This document shows positions 1-5,265 of a DNA stretch of 6,900 nt, in pieces. Made by a program: the position numbers and the translations under genes. The DNA comes from Syntrophaceae bacterium UBA5761 (GTDB lineage Bacteria > Desulfobacterota > Syntrophia > Syntrophales > UBA4778), in NCBI GenBank assembly GCA_002418885.1, contig DIEZ01000079.1, forward strand, positions 1-6,900, in the 5' to 3' direction. Below the pieces are notes generated by a model. That model saw nothing but the letters and a program-made list of their open reading frames with translations, did no database searches and had not been told where the DNA came from. Every line of letters starts with the position of its first letter. Within the stretch, counting starts at the first letter, position 1.

Positions 1-27
1 GGCTCTTTCTCAAACCGAGTGGGTAAG
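1..27 (+). repeat. Probable left terminal inverted repeat of an ISL3-family element
   Basis: The window opens with GGCTCTTTCTC followed by AAACCGAGTGGGTAAG, about 30 bases before the transposase start. ISL3-family elements typically begin with GG-CTCTTT-like ends and carry a GGGTAAG-like block, so the position and sequence fit a left end. No inverted partner ending in AGAGCC was found downstream of the transposase, so the right end is missing from this window. The base before position 1 is unseen, so any target duplication cannot be judged. Confidence 0.45.
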
Positions 28-413
28 GTAGACTGGATTGAAAAAAGGAGTTTACATGGAAGGATTGGAGGCGCTATTTGAAAGGGCATTGCGACTTGAC
101 CCGCCGTGGAGGATTTCCAAGATAGAGTTCAGAGAAAGCGAAGGGATCATCAAGGTATTTATCGATTTTCCCGGAGGAAGTACTTTCTGTTGTCCTGTTT
201 GCGGCAGGTTGGTGAAGGCGTACGACACGACAGAGAAGGAATGGAGGCATCTGAGTTTCTTTCAGTATGCATGTTATCTGGTAGTGCGAGTGCCGAGGAT
301 TTCCTGTCCTGATGACGGGGTTCTTCAAATTGATGTTCCCTGGGCACGAGCGGGAGCGGACTTCACGTTTCTTTTTGAGTCCTTTGCCATGACCTTGGTG
401 CGGGAGATGCCGG

Positions 414-445
414 CCTGCCTGTGCCGTGTAAGCACGGCAGACAGG
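414..445 (+). repeat. Palindromic mini-element, copy 1, inside the transposase
   Basis: This 32-base GC-rich palindrome forms a hairpin: CCTGTGCCGTG (418-428), loop TAAG, then CACGGCAGACAGG (433-445), whose arms match apart from a 2-base bulge. Removing exactly these bases joins ATGCCG-G to TCAACAGGGTATCC and restores ISL3-like MPVNRVSRIIQVDDNKL, which argues for insertion into a formerly intact gene. It begins CCTGCCTGTGCC and ends GGCAGACAGG, and both blocks recur inverted in copy 2. It resembles the small palindromic repeats dispersed in many bacterial genomes; no mobilising gene is visible here. Confidence 0.75.
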
Positions 446-747
446 TCAACAGGGTATCCCGGATCATCCAAGTGGATGACAACAAGCTTTTGGAGAATGA
501 TGCATCACTATACGGAGGCAGCCCGTCGGAAGGAGGACTACTCCGGCGTAGAGCAGGTTGGGGTCGATGAGACATCAAGAGCAAAAGGGCATGACCATGT
601 TTCTCTCTTTGTCGATCTTGAGGAAAGGCGGACCATCTTTGTAGCAGAAGGCAAGGGATCCGAAACAATGGCTTCATTTGCTGAAGACCTCAAGGAGCAT
701 AACGGTCATCCCCATGAGATTGCCGATGTCTCCATCGATATGTCCCC

Positions 748-771
748 CCTGTCTGCCAGGGCACAGGCAGG
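748..771 (-). repeat. Palindromic mini-element, copy 2 (inverted, shortened tip)
   Basis: Read on the minus strand it begins CCTGCCTGTGCC and ends GGCAGACAGG, identical to the outer 12 and 10 bases of copy 1. Only the central tip differs: CT here against GTGTAAGCAC in copy 1, 8 bases shorter. On the plus strand it encodes an extra LSARAQAG between DMSP and AFIKG, two blocks that are contiguous in ISL3 transposases. Its 24-base length keeps the frame open. Confidence 0.72.
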
Positions 772-1184
772 CGCCTTCATCAAAGGGGTCGAGGAAAACA
801 TGCCGAATGCCGCCATCACCTTTGATAAATACCACATCATGAAGATCATCAACACGGCGGTCGATGATGTGCGGAAAGCCGAGGTCAAAGAGCAGGACAT
901 ATTAAGTAAGGGGCCAGAAGTACATCTTTCTGAAAAATCGACAGAACCTCACGGAGGCCCAGAGCAAATCTTTGAGTGCCATAGAGTCCATGCCCCGACT
1001 CAACTTGAAAACCGTGAGAGCCTATCATATCCGGGAGAACTTCCAGGAGATCTACAAAGAAGAGACCCGGGAAGGCTTCGAGAGGGCCTTGAAGAAATGG
1101 TATTTCTGGGCAACTCATAGCCGCATCGCCCCCATCACAGACGCAGCCAAAACGATCAGGCGTCATTGGACCGGAGTGCTGCGC

Positions 1185-1210
1185 CTGCTTGGGCGTTCAC
1201 GCAGGCAAGC
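1185..1210 (+). repeat. Third palindromic insert in the transposase 3' region
   Basis: This 26-base block separates HWTGVLR from WYDSKINN, which are adjacent in ISL3 transposases, and changes the frame. It overlaps GCCTGC (1183-1188) paired with GCAGGC (1201-1206), and alternatively GCTTG (1187-1191) with CAAGC (1206-1210). It shares the CCTGC...GCAGG outer logic of the other two copies but is not a close sequence match, so membership of the same family is uncertain. Confidence 0.45.
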
Positions 1211-1263
1211 TGGTATGACAGCAAGATCAACAATAATGGTGAAGAACGTATTGCTGGAATCTT

Positions 1264-1860
1264 ATGGCTCGTGTGATCATCATTTTTGCTCATCCTCGCT
1301 ATGAAAATTCTCGTGTTCACAGGGCGTTACTCGAGGCGGTAGCCCCCTTGCCATGGGTAGCGATCGATGACCTCTATGAAGAGTACGCGGAGTTCCATAT
1401 CGATATCCACCGAGAGCAGGAGCGACTATTGGCCCACGATGTCGTCGTGTGGCAATTCCCTCTGTATGTATATGCACCCCCGGCACTGCTTAAGCAATGG
1501 TTGGAACTGGTACTGGAATTCGGCTGGGCGTATGGGAAAGGGGGAGGACGGTTGAAGGGTAAGGTAGGCATTATTACCGTTTCTACAGGGGGTAGTCGGG
1601 AAAGTTTTGGGTCCGATGGACCGCACCGATATTCGCTTACGGAGTTCCTGCGCCCTCTCGAACGAGCTATCTCTCTATGTGGGATGGTGAATTTACCCCC
1701 CTTCGTCGTTCGGGGAACGTATCGTCTATCGGATCAAGAACTACAGGAAGAGGCAGGGCGATATCGGATGCTGATGGAGACTCTTTCTCAGCCGATACCG
1801 GTAGAAGAGATCTCGTCCTTTCTTTCTCTCAACGAATGGATCCAAACGAGAGGTACATGA
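1264..1860 (+). CDS. kefF: KefF/KefG-like NAD(P)H flavin oxidoreductase, Kef ancillary subunit
   Basis: The 198-residue protein has a flavodoxin-like fold of the NQO/MdaB/KefF group. These soluble FMN enzymes reduce quinones and electrophiles and bind the cytoplasmic face of KefB/KefC, which they are required to activate fully. Visible family blocks are IIIFAHP (5-11), DLYEEY-x-x-FHIDIHREQ (36-52), WQFPLYVYAPPALLKQWL (63-80), FGWAYGKGG (86-94) and TVSTGGS (105-111); length is close to the usual 175-200 residues. GWAYG favours KefF, while HIDIHREQ and PLYVY also recall KefG, so the F/G label is provisional. ATG 1264 is the first start after an in-frame stop at 1240; only a weak GGA (1256-1258) precedes it. 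It follows directly on the broken transposase, whose residual frame overlaps its first codons, and ends one base before the antiporter start, so the two are surely cotranscribed. Confidence 0.9.
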   Translation: MARVIIIFAHPRYENSRVHRALLEAVAPLPWVAIDDLYEEYAEFHIDIHREQERLLAHDVVVWQFPLYVYAPPALLKQWLELVLEFGWAYGKGGGRLKGKVGIITVSTGGSRESFGSDGPHRYSLTEFLRPLERAISLCGMVNLPPFVVRGTYRLSDQELQEEAGRYRMLMETLSQPIPVEEISSFLSLNEWIQTRGT

Positions 1861-1861
1861 A

Positions 1862-3709
1862 GTGGCCCATTCCGTTGTGTTTCAGGCAATAGTATTGCTG
1901 GCTGGGGCCCTTATTTTCGTCCCTCTCGCTAAGCGGCTCTATCTCGGGTCCGTATTTGGATACCTCGTCGCCGGGGTCATCATCGGTCCGTTCGGGCTCG
2001 GTCTCGTCGGGGGCGAAGGAAGGGAGATTATGCACTTTGCTGAGCTTGGGATCGTCTTGATGCTCTTTCTCATCGGTCTCGAGCTTGAACCGGTTCATCT
2101 CCGCCGCCTCAGGCGATTCATTGTGAGTGCCGGACTCGTGCAATTCCTTATTACCACCATCCTCGTTGCGGGATTCTTCGCCGCTATTGGTTTCCCCCTA
2201 ACATCGGCACTGGCCGTAGGCCTGGCCATGTCCATGTCTTCTACGGCCATGGTATTACAGACGATGGAAGAAAAGGGCTGGAGCCGGACTCGATTGGGCG
2301 AGACGTCCCTGGCCGTTCTTCTCACACAAGATGTGGCCGTGATCCCCGTGTTGGCCACCTTACCTCTACTCGCCGCGAAGACTTCAGCGATGGGCACAAC
2401 GTTCATTTCCCGTTTCCCTGACTGGGTGCACACGCTTGCCATATTTGCCGCTGTCGGAATAGTGCTGGTGAGTGGTAAGTACTTACTTATCCCGTTTCTT
2501 CGCTTTATCGCCCGCTCTAATCTGCGCGAACTGCTTACCGCAGCCGCCCTGTTCATTGTGCTATCCACTGCCTTCTTCATGGATTACGTGGGAGTAAGTC
2601 CCGCATTAGGTACCTTTTTGGCGGGGGTAGTCCTTGCCGGTAGCGAATTTCGACACCAATTGCAAGTTGATATCGAGCCTTTCAAAGGGATGCTCCTTGG
2701 TTTGTTCTTCATTTCGATCGGGGCGGTAATCGATTTTTCCCATATTACGCACATGCCTGCTACGGCAATAGGTATACTCTTCGGCGTCGTGTGTCTGAAG
2801 GCCGTTGCCATGTATGTGACGGGAAGATGGGCGGGGTTGGGGAAGGATCAGAGTCTATTTTTGGCCGTGGCACTGTCCCAAGTAGGAGAGTTCGCCTTTG
2901 TGCTTCTTTCCTTCATGGATCGCCTGGCCCTTATCACTTCTCCCCGGACAGACATCTTGTTGTTTGTTACCGCCATGAGTATGATGATTTCGCCGATGCT
3001 GCTTTATATAACGGAACGGTTCGTCATTCCTCGTCTTCTGGGTGCGGTGGAAAATACCAGGGCCTCGGAAGTCGAGTTTCAATATCACCCCGTATTGATT
3101 GCTGGTTTTGGTCCCTTTGGGAGTACGATTGGACGCTTCTTACGGGCCAATGGTGTGGAATCCACGATTCTCGATAACGATGCCGATCGCGTTGATGTAC
3201 TAAGGAAGATGGGGTTTAAGGCATTTTTCGGCGATGCCACACGCATTGACGTTCTTAAAGCGGCCGGTGCCGATAACGCCAAGATTTTCGTGGCGGCGAT
3301 CGGGCAGGGAGATATAAATGTCGACCTGGTCGAAAAGGTAAAACAGGCCTTTCCGCACATGACGATCATGAGTCGGGTTCAGAATCCCCTCCAGGAATAT
3401 GAATTGATGGATCGAGGGGAGAGGTATATCTACCGCGACTCCGTTGATACGGCCATACGGTTAGGAGTCGATTGCCTGGTGAAACTGGGGCACAGGCGCT
3501 ATAGCGCATTCCGAGCAGGGCAGAAGTTCCTCCGTTACGACGAAGAGGCGATGCAGGCGTTGGCGGCAACTCGTCATGATGATAAGACATATATCCTAAA
3601 AAGTCGGGAACTCATTCAGTTACAGGAAATGCTTCTTTTGAGGGATCGTGAGTTTAACCCATCAGCTAACGACCATGCGTGGGATAGCGCGACCCGGACC
3701 GAGGAGTAG
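1862..3709 (+). CDS. kefC: KefB/KefC-type glutathione-gated K+/H+ antiporter
   Basis: The 615-residue inner-membrane protein exports K+ in exchange for H+, acidifying the cytoplasm to protect against toxic electrophiles; in the well-studied Kef proteins glutathione keeps it shut and glutathione adducts open it. Residues 5-390 form the CPA2 cation/proton exchanger domain, with about a dozen membrane segments and the transport Asp in TQDVAVIP (D157). SEFRHQLQVDIEPFKG (261-276) matches the Kef regulatory loop. Residues about 410-530 are an RCK_N/TrkA-N Rossmann domain with VLIAGFGPFG (411-420), an acidic strand end ILDND and GDATR (457-461), a block conserved at the Kef glutathione site. The 85-residue tail is typical of the family. 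GTG 1862 is chosen because GAGAGG (1848-1853) lies 8 bases upstream and it sits one base after the KefF-like stop; the ATG at 1857 reads into a short dead frame. Choice between KefB and KefC names is arbitrary at this resolution. Confidence 0.93.
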   Translation: MAHSVVFQAIVLLAGALIFVPLAKRLYLGSVFGYLVAGVIIGPFGLGLVGGEGREIMHFAELGIVLMLFLIGLELEPVHLRRLRRFIVSAGLVQFLITTILVAGFFAAIGFPLTSALAVGLAMSMSSTAMVLQTMEEKGWSRTRLGETSLAVLLTQDVAVIPVLATLPLLAAKTSAMGTTFISRFPDWVHTLAIFAAVGIVLVSGKYLLIPFLRFIARSNLRELLTAAALFIVLSTAFFMDYVGVSPALGTFLAGVVLAGSEFRHQLQVDIEPFKGMLLGLFFISIGAVIDFSHITHMPATAIGILFGVVCLKAVAMYVTGRWAGLGKDQSLFLAVALSQVGEFAFVLLSFMDRLALITSPRTDILLFVTAMSMMISPMLLYITERFVIPRLLGAVENTRASEVEFQYHPVLIAGFGPFGSTIGRFLRANGVESTILDNDADRVDVLRKMGFKAFFGDATRIDVLKAAGADNAKIFVAAIGQGDINVDLVEKVKQAFPHMTIMSRVQNPLQEYELMDRGERYIYRDSVDTAIRLGVDCLVKLGHRRYSAFRAGQKFLRYDEEAMQALAATRHDDKTYILKSRELIQLQEMLLLRDREFNPSANDHAWDSATRTEE

Positions 3710-3715
3710 GATCAT

Positions 3716-3738
3716 AAAAGGGGACAGGCTACTTTTTT
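3716..3738 (+). repeat. AAAAG-GGGACAGGCTA-CTTTT repeat-like motif after kefC
   Basis: Seven bases past the kefC stop, AAAAG (3716-3720) and CTTTT (3732-3736) flank GGGACAGGCTA, and the T run continues to 3738. GGGGACAGGCTAC followed by T-rich sequence resembles repeats that accompany REP-associated (IS200-like) tyrosine transposase genes in diverse bacteria; this attribution is from memory of the pattern. The 5-bp stem and T run could also act as a weak transcription end for the Kef unit. No second copy occurs in the window. Confidence 0.35.
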
Positions 3739-3871
3739 AAAGGCTGCGCGGCGGGGAAAGGAACAAATCAAAAGAATAGAAAGAGATCGTGGACATCGGC
3801 TCATATCGTTTCCACAAGAGCTGCCGGTCAAGACCTCTGTCCGACATTGTACATCGACGGCTGAAGCATAG

Positions 3872-3908
3872 CGATAGGATGGACCGCCTTCGGCGCTCTA
3901 TCCTATCG
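3872..3908 (+). repeat. Long hairpin with perfect 9-bp outer arms
   Basis: CGATAGGAT (3872-3880) is the exact reverse complement of ATCCTATCG (3900-3908). Pairing continues inward (G-U, G-C, A-T, one C-C mismatch, then CGCC/GGCG) to a tiny TTC loop, giving about 16 pairs in 37 bases. No T run follows, so it is not a canonical intrinsic terminator for the + strand. It could be an RNA processing or attenuation structure, or a dispersed palindromic repeat. Confidence 0.6.
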
Positions 3909-3981
3909 GGGCGTGCGATAAAGCCGACCCCTCGTGGCTCCTCTACTTCGACGTCGCTTCGCTCTGTGGGCGGCACGGAAA

Positions 3982-3999
3982 ATTGCACCAAGATGCAAT
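3982..3999. promoter_or_regulatory. ATTGCA-N6-TGCAAT dyad, candidate operator
   Basis: A perfect 6+6 inverted repeat with a 6-base spacer lies 67 bases upstream of the YeeE start, a sensible place for a dimeric repressor or activator. YeeE/YedE pairs are often controlled by ArsR-type sulfur sensors such as BigR in other bacteria, but no regulator gene is visible here and the match to any known operator is not established. Confidence 0.35.
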
Positions 4000-4066
4000 C
4001 TCTGCCCTTGCCGACGGCTTATTGCCTGCCCCGTTCGATTCCAACATGGGAAAGGAGAAGATATCA

Positions 4067-4609
4067 ATGAAGTGGAAAACAGAAGATGGTGGATGGAGTC
4101 CTTATCTGGCGGGGGCGTTGGTAGGGGCGTTGGCTGTAGTTTCGGCGTATGCAACTACTCAGTGGATGGGAAAGACCAATTACCTTGGTGCATCAACCAC
4201 CTTTGTGCGTGCTGCGGGGCTGCTTGAACGGACAGTTGTTCCCGACCGAGTCGCCGCCAACGAGTACTTCACCAAGGAAAAAGTACGGGCCGATTGGCAA
4301 TTCATGCTCGTTCTCGGGATTTTCTTCGGGGCTTTGATCGCCTCCACAACCGACAAGAGTTTCAAGCTGGAGGGTGTTCCGCCGACTTGGCAAAAACGAT
4401 TCGGCCCGTCGATAGGAAAACGGGCCGTAGGTGCCTTTTTGGGGGGTGTTGTTGCAATGATGGGTGCCCGCATGGCAGACGGTTGTCCCAGCGGACACGG
4501 TCTCAGCGGCATGATGCAGTTGTCGATCAGCTCTTTTGTCGCGCTGGCCATGTTCTTTGGAGCGGGAGTTATCGTTGCCAGGCGTTTGTACAAAAGGAGA
4601 AGATCATGA
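4067..4609 (+). CDS. YeeE/YedE-family membrane protein, first half-size subunit
   Basis: The 180-residue integral membrane protein belongs to the YeeE/YedE (DUF395, sulphur_transp) family, whose characterised full-length members import thiosulfate through a cysteine relay. Hydrophobic segments lie near 12-30, 78-93, 120-135 and 155-172. The family signature GCPSGHGLSG is at 139-148 with the key Cys at 140. The roughly 45-residue polar stretch between segments 1 and 2 is probably extracytoplasmic, and the tail RRLYKRRRS is cytoplasmic by the positive-inside rule. ATG 4067 is chosen for GGAG (4054-4057) 9 bases upstream; extension to ATG 3983 would add a non-family leader starting inside the dyad. 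Its stop overlaps the next start by 4 bases (ATGA), implying translational coupling to the second half. Substrate is unknown: thiosulfate, sulfite or another reduced sulfur species is most likely. Confidence 0.87.
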   Translation: MKWKTEDGGWSPYLAGALVGALAVVSAYATTQWMGKTNYLGASTTFVRAAGLLERTVVPDRVAANEYFTKEKVRADWQFMLVLGIFFGALIASTTDKSFKLEGVPPTWQKRFGPSIGKRAVGAFLGGVVAMMGARMADGCPSGHGLSGMMQLSISSFVALAMFFGAGVIVARRLYKRRRS

Positions 4610-5136
4610 GCACCGATCTGTTACTTGGGTTGATTACAGGGATATTGTTCGGGTTTTTTCTTCAGAAAGGCCGCGTCGTGCGGTTTGATAAGCAGGTCGG
4701 CGCCATGCTCTTGAAGGACATGACGATCGTCAAATTCATGCTGTCAGCAATACTGGTCGGCATGGTTGGGATTCAGCTTCTCACAGGTGCTGAGGTCATT
4801 TCCTTGAGTCACAAGGCCATGAACCTGGGCGGCGTCTTGGTTGGAGGCGCCCTTTTCGGCTGCGGCTGGGCGGTGATGGGGTTCTGTCCCGGCACCTCTT
4901 TAGGGGCTCTTGGCGAGGGGCGCTGGCATGCAGTCTTTGCTATTGCCGGCATGGTGGTAGGGGCTGCTGTCTACGCGGAGCTCTACCCTTTTTTCAAATC
5001 CACTATTTTGGCATTTAAGGACTTTGGGAAAGTCGGGGTGGCCGAAGTCTTGGGAATTTCACCCTGGCTTATAATACTTGTCTTCTGGGCTGGAGTTATC
5101 CGGTTGTTTGTTTGGTTTGAGCGCAAGGGTCTTTGA
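4606..5136 (+). CDS. YeeE/YedE-family membrane protein, second half-size subunit
   Basis: The 176-residue protein pairs with the preceding half and carries the second family signature, GFCPGTSLGALGEGR (92-106), with Cys at 94 and another Cys at 86. Membrane segments lie near 4-20, 42-60, 72-90, 107-128 and 150-170. Full-length YeeE/YedE proteins contain two such Cys-bearing repeats, so the two short proteins probably assemble into one pseudo-symmetric transporter. ATG 4606 is chosen because AAGGAG (4594-4599) is 6 bases upstream and it overlaps the upstream stop; an in-frame open stretch back to 4294 has no family match. In other bacteria such split pairs sit beside sulfide/persulfide detoxification genes, and a related full-length YedE subfamily is associated with selenium metabolism. 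That is notable because a selenoprotein gene follows 126 bases later. Confidence 0.88.
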   Translation: MSTDLLLGLITGILFGFFLQKGRVVRFDKQVGAMLLKDMTIVKFMLSAILVGMVGIQLLTGAEVISLSHKAMNLGGVLVGGALFGCGWAVMGFCPGTSLGALGEGRWHAVFAIAGMVVGAAVYAELYPFFKSTILAFKDFGKVGVAEVLGISPWLIILVFWAGVIRLFVWFERKGL

Positions 5137-5155
5137 AGATGAAATAGAGTCGAAT

Positions 5156-5180
5156 AAGGGCATTCAGGCTGACTGCCTTT
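5156..5180 (+). terminator. Weak hairpin after the YeeE pair, possible terminator
   Basis: AAGGGCA (5156-5162) pairs with TGCCTTT (5174-5180) with one G-U, across an 11-base loop. It ends in only three T residues and lies 20 bases after the YeeE-pair stop. It may limit read-through into the peroxiredoxin but is too weak to call firmly. Confidence 0.3.
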
Positions 5181-5204
5181 ACGCTCACATCACAAGGTGA
5201 GAGC

Positions 5205-5234
5205 TGATGACCGGCGTTGGGCCGCTTAGATAAT
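5205..5234 (+). promoter_or_regulatory. Candidate promoter for the selenoperoxiredoxin
   Basis: GATAAT (5229-5234) is a good -10 match. The best -35 at proper distance is the weak TGATGA (5205-5210), with an 18-base spacer. Transcription would begin near 5240, just ahead of the Shine-Dalgarno at 5251, leaving a very short leader. This would place ATG 5233 outside the message and supports the start at 5263. Confidence 0.3.
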
Positions 5235-5250
5235 GTGTAAACTGAAGAAA

Positions 5251-5265
5251 AAGGAGGTCAAGATG
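5251..5265 (+). promoter_or_regulatory. Strong ribosome site setting the upstream prxU start
   Basis: AAGGAGG (5251-5257) is a near-perfect Shine-Dalgarno, 5 bases before ATG 5263. It decides against ATG 5233, which has no such site. Confidence 0.75.

Larger units (their letters stand above)
56..1276 (+). pseudogene. ISL3-family transposase, interrupted and truncated (dead)
   Basis: The gene starts at ATG 56 behind AAGGAG (44-49); the TTG at 38 lies upstream of this site and is rejected as start. The N-terminus has the ISL3 zinc-ribbon CPVCG and a downstream CPDDGV, then the DDE transposase domain with VGVDE (Asp codon 566-568) and DVSIDMSP (Asp codon 737-739), followed by AAITFDKYHIMKIIN. 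ISL3 transposases move DNA by DDE chemistry. Several lesions are visible. A 32-base palindrome (414-445) moves RVSRIIQVDDNKL into another frame, and one extra T in the run 488-491 brings back the original frame at WRMMHHYT. A 24-base in-frame palindrome splits DMSP from AFIKG. A +1 shift near 909-914 moves the remaining homology (KYIFLKNRQNLTEAQ onward) to frame 3. A third, 26-base insert (1185-1210) moves it back before WYDSKINN. Homology ends around 1240, before the usual NGVLEG segment with the catalytic Glu, and the frame stops at 1274-1276 inside the next gene. It cannot encode an active enzyme. Confidence 0.88.
3710..4066. other. 357-base intergenic spacer between kefC and the YeeE pair
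   Basis: No convincing gene is present. The short open frames here lack ribosome sites and have low-complexity Ser/Arg/Pro translations. The stretch holds a GGGGACAGGCTAC repeat-like motif next to the kefC stop, a long hairpin at 3872-3908 and an ATTGCA dyad at 3982-3999, each listed separately. No tRNA or recognisable riboswitch was seen. A promoter for the YeeE pair presumably lies in its second half, but no good -35/-10 pair was identified. Confidence 0.6.

Noticed and set aside
38..55. TTG 38 as the transposase start
   Set aside because: Its first codons overlap the AAGGAG that serves ATG 56.
414..1210. The three palindromes as a CRISPR array
   Set aside because: They are irregularly spaced, in opposite orientations, differ in length and lie within a coding sequence.
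2095..2580. 161-codon minus-strand open frame inside kefC
   Set aside because: It is an antisense shadow of the antiporter's coding sequence without ribosome site or recognisable domain; the same applies to the minus-strand frames over 4180-4593 and 5446-5847.
3983..4066. N-terminal extension of the first YeeE protein from ATG 3983
   Set aside because: The added 28 residues do not look like the family and the start lies in the dyad; ATG 4067 has a proper ribosome site.
3789..4070. Open frames in the kefC-YeeE spacer
   Set aside because: Translations are Ser/Arg/Pro-rich, lack ribosome sites and run across the hairpin and dyad; no family resemblance.
4294..4605. Long open frame upstream of the second YeeE protein
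   Set aside because: It overlaps the first YeeE gene in another frame, is Arg/Cys-rich and non-membrane, and a clear start with overlap exists at 4606.
5233..5265. ATG 5233 as the prxU start
   Set aside because: No ribosome site precedes it and it overlaps the candidate -10; ATG 5263 has AAGGAGG at good spacing.
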